From Candidatus Gracilibacteria bacterium CG17_big_fil_post_rev_8_21_14_2_50_48_13 (GTDB lineage Bacteria > Patescibacteriota > Gracilibacteria > 1-14-2-50-48-13), in the NCBI GenBank assembly GCA_002783265.1, contig PFFG01000006.1:84159-148158 (forward strand): DNA of 64,000 nucleotides, given 5' to 3'. Below, in pieces: positions 1-10,800 of this stretch. Each line of letters starts with the position of its first letter. Position 1 is the stretch's first letter. The notes under the pieces were generated by a model, which did no database searches, was not told the DNA's origin, and was given only the letters and a program-made list of their open reading frames with translations. A program made the position numbers and the translations under genes.

Positions 1-1771
1 AAGTAGATTTTTCAATGCGCGTATCCACCTTTGTGAGGTAGAAACATCCAAGAACAATATCCTGTGTTGGTGTTGTGACGGGGTTACCAGAGGCAGGCTT
101 CAAAAGGTTGCGATTTGATGCAATCACATGCTTTGCCTCTTCCTGCGCCTTCACAGAAAGTGGAAGGTGGACCGCCATTTGGTCACCGTCGAAGTCGGCG
201 TTGAAGGCAGAACACACAAGCGGGTGAATACGAATCGCCTTTCCTTCGATGAGAACAGGCTGGAAGGCCTGAATACCAAGACGGTGGAGCGTTGGTGCAC
301 GGTTGAGGAGCACATAGCGATCCAAAGTCACTTTCTCCAGAATATCCCAGACCTCCTTCTTGCCCGAGGTAATAACACGTTCAGCATTCTTGAGGTTATA
401 CGCAAGACCACTGCGCATCAGTTCACCAATGACGAGTGGCTTGAAAAGCTTGAGGGCCATTTCCTTGGGAAGACCACACTGATGGAGCTGCAAATCTGGA
501 CCAACCACGATAACGGAACGACCCGAGTAGTCGACACGTTTTCCAAGAAGGTTCTGACGGAAACGCCCTTGCTTTCCCTTCAGCATATCAGAAAGTGAGC
601 GCAGTTTGCGTCGCTCATTGACGTTGAAGGTGGTCTTACCCTGACGAGCGTCAGAGTTGAGCAGTGCGTCCACGGCTTCCTGCAGCATACGTTTTTCATT
701 ACGGCAGATAACCTCCGGAGCATTGATTTCCAAAAGGCGGCGAAGACGGTTGTTGCGGTTTATAACACGACGATAGAGATCGTTGAGGTCAGAGGCAGCA
801 AAGCGCCCACCATCCAGCTGCACCATCGGACGAAGATCCGGTGGAATAACAGGAAGAACGGTCATAACCATCCATTCTGGCCTTACATTTGAGCGGAGCA
901 ACGCATTTGCGAGCTTCAGACGCTTAATAATTTTCTTTTGCTTCTGACCGGATGTCTTTTTGAGATCCTCCTGACGATCAAGAATAAACTTTTCTAAGTC
1001 GATCTTCTCGATGATTTCACGGACACCTTCCGCACCAATGCCCACTTTGAACACATGGCCAAATTGCATTGCAAGTCCACGATATTCTACTTCAGAAAGA
1101 ACCTGACACTGCTCAAGGGATTCAAGATCTTCCTTTGAACGCATGAAGTTTTCCTTCAGTTCATCGAGCTGGCGAGCATTCTGCTCTTCCATTTCCACAA
1201 TTTTCTTCTCAAAGCCTTTTTCCTTTTCTGCCTTGAGTCGCGTGACTTCATTTTGATGCTCGACCTTAATTTCAGCGGCCAGGCGCTTCATTTCTTCCTC
1301 GAGTTCCACCAGCGCCTTTGTACGCTCGTTTTCGTCGATACTGGTCACGATGTAGGCAGCAAAATACACCACCTGTTCAATTTGACGTACAGGGAGATTC
1401 AACAACAGGCCAATACGGCTTGGTGTTGAACGAAGATACCAAATGTGTGTGACGGGGACCGCAAGCTTAATGTGCCCCATACGTTCACGTCGAACGATGT
1501 TGCGCGTTACCTCAACACCACATTTTTCACAAACGACGCCTTCATAACGCACGCGCTTGTACTTTCCACAATAACACTGCCAGTTCTTCGTTGGACCAAA
1601 GATTTTTTCACAAAAAAGTCCACCGCGTTCAGGCTTCTGTGTTCGGTAGTTGATGGTCTCTGGTTTGACGACTTCGCCGTAGGACCAGGACATAATATCT
1701 TCGGGCGATGCTATAGAAATAGCAATACCTTCAAATTCCTTAATATTATTCGTCTTATTGACTTGGGGCAT
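1..1771 (-). CDS. rpoC: DNA-directed RNA polymerase subunit beta' (N-terminal part, cut by window edge)
   Basis: This is the largest catalytic subunit of RNA polymerase. Only the first ~590 residues are in the window; the gene continues past the left edge. The N-terminal zinc-ribbon cysteines (CYCGKY...CEKCG) are at about residues 66-88. The active-site NADFDGDQ motif that holds the catalytic magnesium is encoded near 178-202 (about residues 524-531). Between zinc ribbon and clamp, about residues 145-224, lies a charged coiled-coil-like insertion rich in E, K and L that E. coli and Bacillus beta' lack, although actinobacterial enzymes carry a comparable one. The ATG at 1771 gives MPQVNKTNN. 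It is preceded by ccctcc, with no Shine-Dalgarno site. The gene lies 74 bases after rpoB and is surely co-transcribed with it. Confidence 0.97.
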   Translation of the reverse strand, partial: MPQVNKTNNIKEFEGIAISIASPEDIMSWSYGEVVKPETINYRTQKPERGGLFCEKIFGPTKNWQCYCGKYKRVRYEGVVCEKCGVEVTRNIVRRERMGHIKLAVPVTHIWYLRSTPSRIGLLLNLPVRQIEQVVYFAAYIVTSIDENERTKALVELEEEMKRLAAEIKVEHQNEVTRLKAEKEKGFEKKIVEMEEQNARQLDELKENFMRSKEDLESLEQCQVLSEVEYRGLAMQFGHVFKVGIGAEGVREIIEKIDLEKFILDRQEDLKKTSGQKQKKIIKRLKLANALLRSNVRPEWMVMTVLPVIPPDLRPMVQLDGGRFAASDLNDLYRRVINRNNRLRRLLEINAPEVICRNEKRMLQEAVDALLNSDARQGKTTFNVNERRKLRSLSDMLKGKQGRFRQNLLGKRVDYSGRSVIVVGPDLQLHQCGLPKEMALKLFKPLVIGELMRSGLAYNLKNAERVITSGKKEVWDILEKVTLDRYVLLNRAPTLHRLGIQAFQPVLIEGKAIRIHPLVCSAFNADFDGDQMAVHLPLSVKAQEEAKHVIASNRNLLKPASGNPVTTPTQDIVLGCFYLTKVDTRIEKST

Positions 1772-1845
1772 GGAGGGAATGTTAGAAATTCACTGTGTGG
1801 GAAGAGCGCCATGGAAACGCCCTTCCCTTCTTCTCACCGGGAGGA

Positions 1846-4800
1846 TTACTCCTCAATTGTGCTGATATCATAGTCGATAGGGGAAGCTTCTAATTCAGAA
1901 AGCTCCTCTGAGGTCAGCAAGTCGACACGAAGTCCAAGACTCTGGAGCTCCTTCACCAAAACGTTGAAGGAAGCTGGAATATTAGGATTCTTAATCGTCT
2001 CACCCTTGACTATCGATTCGTATGCCTTTGCTCGCCCAATCACGTCGTCAGACTTAATGGTGAGCATCTCTTGTAGAGTGTACGCTGCACCGTAGGCCTC
2101 GAGGGCCCACACCTCCATTTCTCCGAAACGTTGTCCACCATGCTGTGCCTTACCACCAAGCGGCTGCTGGGTGACCAGTGAGTATGGTCCGACGCTTCGT
2201 GCGTGGATCTTGTCTTCAACGAGGTGATGGAGTTTGACCATGTAGGTGATACCCACAACCGTCTTCTCCTGGAATGGTTCTCCGGTGTAGCCATCGAAGA
2301 GCTGAACACGACCACTGCGAGGCAAATCTGCCGCAGCGAGGAATTCTTCAATCTGGTCGTTGGTGATACCACTGAGCACCGGTGTTGCCACCTTGATACC
2401 CAGGCGCTTTGCCGCCCATCCGAGGTGGGTCTCTAAGAGCTGACCGATATTCATACGAGAGAGTACACCAATCGGCGACAAAATAATGTCGACGGGCGTA
2501 CCGTCCTCGAGGTATGGCATGTTCTCAAGAGGAACAATTTTCGAGATGACACCCTTGTTTCCGTGACGTCCTGCCATCTTATCACCGACTTCAATCTTAC
2601 GCGTTTGCGCAACGAAGACTTTGATCTGACGAAGGACACCCGTAGGTAGTTCATCTCCTGCCTCACGTGTCAGTACATGGACCGCAACGACCTTTCCACC
2701 TTCTCCTCCAGGTAAGCGCAGTGAGGTGTCTTTCACATCCTTTGCCTTCTCACCAAAGATAGCTTGGAGGAGCCGCTCTTCAGCAGTCACCTCAGTCTCA
2801 CCCTTTGGTGTAATCTTACCAACCAAAATGTCTCCCTCCTTGACCGTCGCACCAACGCGGATGATTCCATCTTCGTCGAGATCCTTGAGTTTGGTCTCGC
2901 CCACGTTTGGAATATCCCGTGTAATGATTTCAGGCCCGAGTTTCGTATCATGAACATCGACGGAAAATCCATCAATGTGAATCGAACTAAAGTAATCTTC
3001 CTCAAACACCTTTTTGGACACGATAATGGCGTCCTCGAAGTTGTACCCGAACCAGGTCATGTAGGCCACAAGCAGGTTGCGTCCGAGAGAAAGCTCTCCA
3101 TGATCAATGGCTGTTCCATCCACAAGGATATCTCCCTTACTTAGCTTCTGTCCCTTCACGACACGCGCTGTCTGGTGCGATACCGTCGACTGGTTCGTAC
3201 GCACGTAGTTCTCCAGAAGGTAGTTCTTTCGCTTTCCGTTCTTGTACATCACCGTCACGTGCTGTGCATCTGCACTCAGCACTTCTCCTTCATCCTCCGC
3301 CTCAACGACGTATCCGGAATTTCGCCCCACGAGAGACTCCATTCCTGTTCCCACAATAGGTGCTTCTGCAACCAACGGTGGTACAACCTGACGTTGCATG
3401 ATCGTACCCATGGAGGCACGCGCCGCGTCATCGTGCTCGACAAACGGGATAAGGGCCGTCGTCACAGAGACAATCTGCCGTGGCGAGACGTCAATATGCG
3501 TAATATCGTTACGGTGCGTGAGATTCGGCTCCGTGTTATGACGAGCAGAGACACGATCGTGCAGAATATTGCCATATTCATCCGCATCCGTACTTGCCTG
3601 AGCGATGTAGAGCTCTTCTTCCTGCTCTGCATCAAAATATTCCACATCATCCGTGATGTACGCACGGACAGGAATACGCTCTTCCTTCCACTCTTTTTTC
3701 AGTTTTTCTGCAAGTTTTGCATCAATGACTGTTCCCTTTTCAAAGAGCACTTTCCCCTTTGCTCCTTCAAGATCGATACGAAGCGTGCGGTGAATTGCAT
3801 CCTTCCCGTCGTTGAGTGCAAATTGGCGCACAACACGATAGGGCGTCTCAATGAAGCCAAAAGGATTCACCTTTGCATAGGAAGCCAAGTGGACAACAAG
3901 TCCAATATTCGGACCTTCCGGTGTCGCAATCGGGCAGATACGGCCATAGTGGGACGTGTGAAGATCACGTACTTCAAAACTTGCACGCTCTCTGGAAAGT
4001 CCTCCAGGCCCGAGGGCACTGATACGACGCTTGTGCTCCAGCTCAGAAAGTGGGTTGGTTTGATCCATAAACTGGGAGAGCTGAGAACTCGTAAAGAATT
4101 CCTTCAGCGCTGCCGTCAACGGACGAGAGTTCACCAGCTGCGTTGGCGTTACCGTTTCAATATCCATCACGGAGAGACGGTCGCGAACGATACGCTCTGT
4201 ACGCATCAATCCAACACGGAACTTGTTTTGCACGAGCTCACCAACAGATCGCACACGGCGATTTGCAAGGTGGTCAATATCGTCAATGCGGGATTCACCC
4301 GTGTGAATTTTGATCAAATGACGAATTGCGCGCACAAGGTCCTCCTTCATCAAAATACGGAATTCCTTCTCGTATGGCACATCGAGCTTGAACTTCTTGT
4401 TAATCTTGTAGCGAGCTACCGTTCCCATGTCATACTTCTTAATGTCGAAGAACATGGATTCAATGAGGTTCTTTGCGTTCTCAGGTGTTGCAAGATCTCC
4501 AGGGCGGATACGCTTGTAAATCGCTTGATATGCTTCGTTCTCCGTCTTCACGGTGTCTTTCTCCAGAGTCTTTGTAATGAAATCATCCTCCGCATCGAGA
4601 TTCATATCGGCAAACAATTCCAAAATCTCCGCATCCTTCTTGAAACCAAAAGCACGAAGTAGTGTCGTAATAGGAAGCTTACGCTTTCGGTCGATTTTCA
4701 CATTCATGATGCCCTTCTTGTCGACCTCAATTTCCAGCCATGCGCCGCGCTTCGGAATGATTTTCGCCATATATTTCCCGTGGGCCTGAGGGTTGTCCGT

Positions 4801-5352
4801 GAAGAACACACCCTGTGAACGCACAATCTGGTTCACGACAACACGTTCAATTCCGTTAATCACAAATGTTCCCCGTTCTGTCATGAGGGGAATTCCACCA
4901 AGGAACACATCCTGCTCCTTAATTTCACCCGTTTCCTTGTTGACCATCTGAACGTGCACCTTGAGTGCAGCTTCATAGTTGAGATTCTTGAGTTTCACCT
5001 CTTGAACACTGTAGCGGGGACGCTCGAGTTCATACTCCTTAAAGAACAGTTCAATTTTCTTACCGGAAACGTCCGTAATTGGGGAAATCTCGTTGAAGAG
5101 TTCACGAATTCCCTCTTCCATAAACCATCGATAGGAGTCCGTTTGCACTTCCAAAAGGTCTGGATAGGCAAAAGGTCGTCCTTCTGGCGTGAAAAAATGG
5201 CGACCATCAACAACTTTCGTCGGCTCGTAGGGGAGCTTCAGAGTAGTTGTTGCGGTAGCCAAGGCCTTTGTTGTCGTCTTTTTCGCTGGGGCAGTTTTTT
5301 TTGCGGGAGCGGAAGCAGATGTTGCTTTTTTTGCTGCAGGTTTTTGTGGCAT
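1846..5352 (-). CDS. rpoB: DNA-directed RNA polymerase subunit beta
   Basis: RNA polymerase beta subunit, 1168 residues, full length for a bacterial enzyme without large lineage insertions. The usual landmarks are present: the rifampicin-pocket region (SQLSQFMDQTNPLSELEHKR), the GRNLLVAYMTWFGYNFEDA block, the GDKMAGRHGNKG block, and the C-terminal GGKAQHGGQRFGEMEVWAL region. The first ~40 residues form an Ala/Lys/Thr-rich tail (repeated AKK and PAKK) that is not part of the usual beta fold. The start at 5352 is preceded on the minus strand by a C/T-rich stretch (ccccccctttgcgat) rather than a Shine-Dalgarno sequence. It sits 57 bases downstream of rpmB and upstream of rpoC. Confidence 0.98.
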   Translation of the reverse strand: MPQKPAAKKATSASAPAKKTAPAKKTTTKALATATTTLKLPYEPTKVVDGRHFFTPEGRPFAYPDLLEVQTDSYRWFMEEGIRELFNEISPITDVSGKKIELFFKEYELERPRYSVQEVKLKNLNYEAALKVHVQMVNKETGEIKEQDVFLGGIPLMTERGTFVINGIERVVVNQIVRSQGVFFTDNPQAHGKYMAKIIPKRGAWLEIEVDKKGIMNVKIDRKRKLPITTLLRAFGFKKDAEILELFADMNLDAEDDFITKTLEKDTVKTENEAYQAIYKRIRPGDLATPENAKNLIESMFFDIKKYDMGTVARYKINKKFKLDVPYEKEFRILMKEDLVRAIRHLIKIHTGESRIDDIDHLANRRVRSVGELVQNKFRVGLMRTERIVRDRLSVMDIETVTPTQLVNSRPLTAALKEFFTSSQLSQFMDQTNPLSELEHKRRISALGPGGLSRERASFEVRDLHTSHYGRICPIATPEGPNIGLVVHLASYAKVNPFGFIETPYRVVRQFALNDGKDAIHRTLRIDLEGAKGKVLFEKGTVIDAKLAEKLKKEWKEERIPVRAYITDDVEYFDAEQEEELYIAQASTDADEYGNILHDRVSARHNTEPNLTHRNDITHIDVSPRQIVSVTTALIPFVEHDDAARASMGTIMQRQVVPPLVAEAPIVGTGMESLVGRNSGYVVEAEDEGEVLSADAQHVTVMYKNGKRKNYLLENYVRTNQSTVSHQTARVVKGQKLSKGDILVDGTAIDHGELSLGRNLLVAYMTWFGYNFEDAIIVSKKVFEEDYFSSIHIDGFSVDVHDTKLGPEIITRDIPNVGETKLKDLDEDGIIRVGATVKEGDILVGKITPKGETEVTAEERLLQAIFGEKAKDVKDTSLRLPGGEGGKVVAVHVLTREAGDELPTGVLRQIKVFVAQTRKIEVGDKMAGRHGNKGVISKIVPLENMPYLEDGTPVDIILSPIGVLSRMNIGQLLETHLGWAAKRLGIKVATPVLSGITNDQIEEFLAAADLPRSGRVQLFDGYTGEPFQEKTVVGITYMVKLHHLVEDKIHARSVGPYSLVTQQPLGGKAQHGGQRFGEMEVWALEAYGAAYTLQEMLTIKSDDVIGRAKAYESIVKGETIKNPNIPASFNVLVKELQSLGLRVDLLTSEELSELEASPIDYDISTIEE

Positions 5353-5409
5353 ATCGCAAAGGGGGGTTAGAGTGCTTTGGGAACCTCACACCTCAAACAT
5401 GTTCGAAGT

Positions 5410-5610
5410 TTACTTCGCTGCCGACTGCTTAGCGACGGTTTTAATACAACGACTGCACACCTTCAGTGTGACAAACATTTGCATAGCAGTGCTAAACAAA
5501 CGCTTCTTAAAAATGTTGGGAAGAAACTTACGCTTCGTTGCTCGATTCGAGTGACTTCGGTTATTTCCAACCTGTGTTCTTTTGCTACACAATTCGCATA
5601 CTTTAGCCAT
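5410..5610 (-). CDS. rpmB: Large-subunit ribosomal protein bL28
   Basis: A 66-residue ribosomal protein of the 50S subunit. The N-terminus (MAKVCELCSKRTQVGNNRSH, then SNRATKRKFLPN) is diagnostic for L28. Cysteines C5, C8, C52 and C55 form two CxxC pairs, so this is the zinc-binding form. The ATG at 5610 follows tttcctttccct, a pure pyrimidine tract. It is the first gene of an rpmB-rpoB-rpoC run; in most bacteria rpoB instead follows rplL, so the neighbourhood is unusual. The upstream intergenic DNA (5611-5700) carries a possible minus-strand -10 (CATAAT) but no convincing -35. Confidence 0.95.
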   Translation of the reverse strand: MAKVCELCSKRTQVGNNRSHSNRATKRKFLPNIFKKRLFSTAMQMFVTLKVCSRCIKTVAKQSAAK

Positions 5611-5756
5611 AGGGAAAGGAAACGTTTACAAATAACAAGATTATGACAACAATGGACCATGCTTCGGTGTGAAAAGACACAATACACCCAAGACTAGACA
5701 TAGTTGTGTCTCAATGTAAGTTTTTTTCGTGGGTATGCAAGACTTTTTTTCATCTT

Positions 5757-6362
5757 ATGCTTGACTTTTTCATTCAATTGGCAGCTATGGGGCTCGGGTA
5801 TACCCTCGGCACTATGCTCTTTAGTCAGGTATTTATGCGACTCAGCGATGTTTTGGGCCATGGCTCCAAAGGGAGCTTTTTGCCCGTTACTTTACGAGAC
5901 TACGCACGACATTTTCTTCCACTCCTCTCCTTGGTACTCACAGGCGTACCCTGGATTCCGATCACCTATCAGAAAGGAGAAGAGCCGGGGCGAAGCCAAA
6001 AGGTCAATGCTGTACTTTTACTTCTCGTCCCTGCTGCGAGCCTGCTTCTCGTCAGTTTTGTCCTCACGCTTCTTCTCAAGGCGGTGGTTTTGATCCCGCT
6101 TGCTGCTCTTGCTTTAGAGACCATCATTCGCGTACTGCTTTTGCTTCTCATCACCAGTTTCCTCCCCCTCCCACCTCTTCCTGGATGGCATGTCCTTATG
6201 ACTCTTCTTGAGCGAAGACCAACCAACAATTTCCCTTGGTTTTTCCCTTCTCTTCTCTTTGGTGTATTCGTTCTTGAACTCCTGACAAAATTTGTCATAC
6301 TGGCAACATTCTTTGGTCGCCTGACCGATACCCTCCTCCAGTACCTTTATCTTATTGGCTAA
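5757..6362 (+). CDS. Multi-pass membrane protein of unknown function
   Basis: Family not recognised. The 201-residue product is almost entirely hydrophobic, with about four or five likely membrane segments separated by short polar loops containing a KGEEPGRSQK stretch. I chose the ATG at 5757 (MLDFFIQL), preceded by cttttttttcatctt, over a GTG at 5706 that would add 17 residues. Its stop codon overlaps the next start (TAATG at 6360-6364), so translation is probably coupled with the SLH-VanW gene. A role in supporting or exporting that surface protein is only a guess from this arrangement. Confidence 0.75.
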   Translation: MLDFFIQLAAMGLGYTLGTMLFSQVFMRLSDVLGHGSKGSFLPVTLRDYARHFLPLLSLVLTGVPWIPITYQKGEEPGRSQKVNAVLLLLVPAASLLLVSFVLTLLLKAVVLIPLAALALETIIRVLLLLLITSFLPLPPLPGWHVLMTLLERRPTNNFPWFFPSLLFGVFVLELLTKFVILATFFGRLTDTLLQYLYLIG

Positions 6363-7807
6363 TGCGCACTCCTTCTCGATTCTGCCTTTTCCTGGCAACA
6401 AGTGCCTGCCTCTTGGGGAGCATGCCCGCCCTCGCCAGTGCCGATATGATGACACTATTGCGATCGACGGCGCCTGATGCGGTGCTCACACGAGCAGATG
6501 CTGCCGTCTACCTCTACCGAGCCTTTGAGAAAGAACGTGCAGGGGAAACAAACACATCTCCACTACCCAATTTTTTGGATGTGGGCAGTAATTCACCTCT
6601 TTTGCCTATGCTAGCTCCACTGTGTGAAGCTCAGGCGATACGCTGTAGCGGGGGTGATTTTTTGCCTGATCAACCGGTGAGTTTGCCTGCAATTCTGAAG
6701 ATGTACGATAAGCTTCTGCACTTTTATACAGATACGGCGGCGGATTCCGTTGCCGAAGAGATGGCCACAAGCCCCGACTGGAATACCGCCTATATGACCT
6801 GGGGAGAAAACCTTGGACTCATTCCCAGTGGTGCACTCATGACCCCCGTGACGACGCAGCAAATGCAGTATCTGCTTGCACAACATGCCTACCTGCGTTC
6901 ATGGCATTACACCCTACGCGAAGGAAAAGTACGCCTACCAGACAACCTCGATGCCATTAATGATCAGGCGTACCCAACGCTCGATGCTGTGCATGCGGCA
7001 ATGGACCACATTGGGCGCCTTCGAGCCAGTATTCAAGACCGTGGAAAGGTTCGCACATCGCTCAAGCACCGGAGTGAAGACACCATTGTTATCGGTCGTC
7101 TTCTCGCACTTGAAGTGGGACTCCGCCACCTCGAAGCATTTATGGCAGAACATCCGCTCTATTATGATGCATCCTTTAGCCAGGAAGAACGCGAAGAATT
7201 TCAGCAGCTTGGCCTCAAAGAAATCATTGGTGTTGGAGAATACGATTTCAGAACTAACCCGAGTTATCGGAAACACAACATTCGTGCAACCCTCAAGCAT
7301 ATTCATAAAATGGTGCTCGCCCCAGATGAAGAGTTTGACTATTGGAAGCTCATGTATGCAAAGGGCATGGACGATGTAGTGAATGGCTGGCTCATTGTGG
7401 AAGGCGAGGAAGTATGGGGCTGGGGTGGCGGACTATGTGGCACAGCAACCGCAATTTTCCGGGGTGCGTGGTTTTCCGGACTAGAGATCACCGAACGGCG
7501 CCCACACACCAATTACTACAATAGCCTCTACGGACGCGACATGGGCCTTGATGCCACAGTTTATCAAAACTCCCCTAACCTGCGATTCAAAAACAACACG
7601 GGGCACCCGATAATGCTCTACCTACGCTACAACGCGACGGAGGACGATGCAAAAGTACTCGTGCTCGGCACCAAACACTTCAGTTCCTTTACCTTTGCCA
7701 AAGGGACGCGACGCGGCAAGTCTATCCAGCACAAACGAATTCTCACCATGCTCGACGGAACGGTTTGGGAAGATCCTCTCTACAGTAGCTACAGAAAACT
7801 GGAATAA
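6362..7807 (+). CDS. Secreted VanW-family protein with N-terminal SLH-like region
   Basis: 481 residues. A signal peptide (about 1-27, ending ALASA) is followed by an S-layer-homology-like region (about 35-130) with the pattern LTRADAAVYLYRAF, NFLDV, then FLPDQPVSLPAILKMYDKLL. A charged helical middle follows. The C-terminal third (about 290-440) is a VanW domain: FDYWKLM, the glycine-rich GWGGGLCGTATAIFRGAW core at about 354-371, then ERRPHTNYYNSLYGRDMGLDATVY. VanW proteins are surface-linked and occur in vancomycin-resistance clusters, but their biochemical function is not settled. Inference: the SLH part anchors the protein to the cell wall. The start overlaps the upstream membrane gene by one base, and a strong terminator follows. 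Confidence 0.88.
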   Translation: MRTPSRFCLFLATSACLLGSMPALASADMMTLLRSTAPDAVLTRADAAVYLYRAFEKERAGETNTSPLPNFLDVGSNSPLLPMLAPLCEAQAIRCSGGDFLPDQPVSLPAILKMYDKLLHFYTDTAADSVAEEMATSPDWNTAYMTWGENLGLIPSGALMTPVTTQQMQYLLAQHAYLRSWHYTLREGKVRLPDNLDAINDQAYPTLDAVHAAMDHIGRLRASIQDRGKVRTSLKHRSEDTIVIGRLLALEVGLRHLEAFMAEHPLYYDASFSQEEREEFQQLGLKEIIGVGEYDFRTNPSYRKHNIRATLKHIHKMVLAPDEEFDYWKLMYAKGMDDVVNGWLIVEGEEVWGWGGGLCGTATAIFRGAWFSGLEITERRPHTNYYNSLYGRDMGLDATVYQNSPNLRFKNNTGHPIMLYLRYNATEDDAKVLVLGTKHFSSFTFAKGTRRGKSIQHKRILTMLDGTVWEDPLYSSYRKLE

Positions 7808-7837
7808 AAAAACCCCGGTCCGAGGACCGGGGTTTTT
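7806..7837. terminator. Bidirectional rho-independent terminator
   Basis: A perfect stem, aaccccggtcc / ggaccggggtt, around a tiny loop. It is flanked by an A-run on the left and a T-run on the right, so it can end transcription of both the VanW gene (+) and the kelch surface-protein gene (-), which converge here. Confidence 0.9.
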
Positions 7838-7848
7838 GCTTTACAAGA

Positions 7849-10800
7849 CTACTTCGTCTCGCTCGTTTCCTCCATCACAGGAGTTCCTACCTTTTTCTGC
7901 TCTTCCTCCGCCACCTGGGCCATTTCCACATAGGCTGCATTATCCAAAATCTTGCGACTCTGGAGATACACCTTACCGTCAAAGGCTTCCACGTGCTTTG
8001 GATCAATACTCATGAGTTCGAAGACATAGCTGATCTTATAGAGATGCAGTTCCTTCTCATCAATACTGTCGCGAGCAAAGATCACCTCTTCCCCTTCTTT
8101 TTCAAGCAGGAAGCGTTCTTCAATAATGCGTCCGAAGAGACCAAGCGTTCCCTCCTTCACATCCTTGAATTCACTGAGTGCGATAACCTTTTCATTTTCC
8201 ATCGGTGCGATGAAGAAAGCAAGGTATTCCATACTGAGATCCTGCTTAATGACAGGAAGATCAGAGCTATAGACAAAGGTATTTCCTACCATGGTCTTTT
8301 CCATCTGCAGAAGATCTTCTTTCGTCAAGCTATACGCCACCGTATCTTTTCGCGTCAGAAGCATGTAGAGGAGACCTGCTGCAAGAAGCAACAAGGGGAG
8401 AAGCATACCTAGTACCCACCAGATATTCCCTGCATCGTCAGCCCCCGCAAGACTTGCACGAAGTTTTCCGTCTGCGTCCGCTGTGTAAGAAGCATCCTTC
8501 TCACCAACCGTGAAGGGCACCACAACGGTCTTACTACGTCGTCCATCAGGATAGGTCGCATAGAGGGACACCTTGTGTTCTCCTACCTCGAGCGGTGTAG
8601 CAGAAACCACAATGAAGTCGCCGTAGGTCGTGTCCGCAATAATGGAGGAAGAGGTAATAATACTCTGGAAGTGTGACACCACCGCCGTACCGTACACCGT
8701 CTTTCCATACACATGCGGCTTACGATCCTTGATCGTAATTTCTTCGACCACAGGTGTTGGAATATCGAGTTCAGGATTGATTTCTATCTGAGCAAGAGGT
8801 GACATATCGACGATACGTCCGTTTTCATCAAGAAGTCCTGTGGCGAGTGTATGTTTTCCAGCAGAAAGTTCTTCGTCTGGAATGAGCACACATCGACCAT
8901 TAGCATCCGCTGTTGTCTTGTTGAGAATCTTCTGCTCACCGTTTGCAAGGAGCTCAATGAGAGCCACATTTGCGCCAGGTTTTGCAGCACACGTCAGCAT
9001 CGGCTTCGTGTCGTTGGTAATCATACCGGCAGGCAAGTTGGTGAAGAGAACACCCTTCCCTGGCTTGCTGTTAGGATCAAGAGGATCCGTGCTGTATGCA
9101 AGAACCTCATCTCCATCCGTAAAGCCATCGCCGTCAGAGTCACGCTTGAAGGGATCCGTTCCCATATCCAGCTCCTGAGCATCGGAAAGTCCATCACTAT
9201 CCGTATCACGCATACCAAGGGTATCGTACGCGGAAGGAAGCAAGGTGACACCTGGGTTCTCCTTCAGGAATGCCTCACGACCAGCAACATAGGCTGGATC
9301 CGTTGGAGACTGACCAAAGGGTGAAGTGACCAAGTTCATGATTCCTCCAAAGTCTGGAAGTTTCAGTCCATCGAGCGTTGTTGCCGTTGAGGCAGGCTGC
9401 GTCGGTGTACTGGTTGAGGGAACCTGTGTCGTGGAAACCGGGGTCGTCGATACGGGCGTCGAAACTGCAGGCGCAGAGGTTCTCGTCGTCGTTGTCGTTA
9501 CAGACACGGGGCGCTTTGACAAGGCATCAACTTCGCCAATCAATGCATCCATCTTATCGAGAAGAGCGCTGAGATCCGTTACAGGAACCGTACTACCATC
9601 AGCATTTGTTGCCCCATTTGTGTTTTCGTTGCTTGTCGATGTCAGAGGAGCCGTTTCACCATCAAACATAAAGTTCGATTGTGATGCAATAGTCTGGCGA
9701 TTACCAGAAGCATCCACCGCCGTTGCGGTTACAGAGTACCGATGACCCTTCGTAAAGGCAGGAGCCATTGGCAGTGACCACAGACCACTACTCATCATCG
9801 TTGCACGGAAAACCTGACGATCGTTTGTTCCACTTGGGAAGGCAGAACCGTTGTAATATCCACGTGCCGTCTCATCGTAGGCAACGACCTCCACATAGGA
9901 GACACCGCTACCACCCTGAGCATCAACTGCTGTTCCTTGAATCTGTGCAACACTCATGACGTTACTTCCATCTGCTGGATACGAAATCATGGATGTTGGA
10001 GGCGTAATGTCCGCCGTAGTCGTTGCCGCTGGGACAGCAGGCGTTTGATTCTGATAGAGTGGCGTCGGCAAGTAGACCGTTCCTCCACCCGAACCTCCTG
10101 AAGACGGAACGACAACCACCTGTGGCGTTGGTACAGAGAGAATCGAAACCGTAGGAGTCGTCGACCCACCAGTACTTCCACCCGTTGACGTGTTGGTATT
10201 GGTATTGCCCGCACCCGTGTTCGTATTCGTGTTCGTCGCATTCGTGTTCCCATTGCCTGTATTGGTATTCGTATTTCCTGTATTCGTATTGGAGTTTCCG
10301 GCATTGGTATTGCCGTTGGATGTATTCGAATTACCGTTACTTGGAGCAGGAATCGTGATCGTTGTCGTGGTTACTCCCTCATTACCTGACGTATCCTTCA
10401 CATACACCTTGATGACGTAGGTACCAGGATCTGAAAGCACTGGGGAGAGCGTGTACGATCCAAGACCAGTACCACTATCGAAGGTGGTTACATCCTGACG
10501 AAGCTCTGTTGGGCTTGTGAATGCACTTCCATCCCAGAATCCGGTTCCCTGCTTTTCAAGAGAAACCTGCACATTGCCCGCGATAGTCGCCGGCAGACCA
10601 CCTGCATCACTTGCGGAGAAGTTCACTGCAGAAACAGAAGCTGGAGAACCAGTCGGAGAAGTAATGGCAACAACGGGAGCCGTGGAATCGGGAACAAATG
10701 TGGAATCGTAAGTGAAGCTTGCTGTGTGGGACGTTGCCTCAACGTTGAAGAACGTATCGAGGGCAAAACTCTTTACTTCATAGGTATGCCCTGTTTGCAT

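Noticed and set aside
3175..4662. A 495-residue plus-strand open frame inside rpoB
   Set aside because: It is the complement of the highly conserved rpoB coding sequence and has no family resemblance of its own.
10140..10345. Possible CRISPR-like repeats
   Set aside because: The repeats are a short coding low-complexity tract without unique spacers, in frame with the surface protein.
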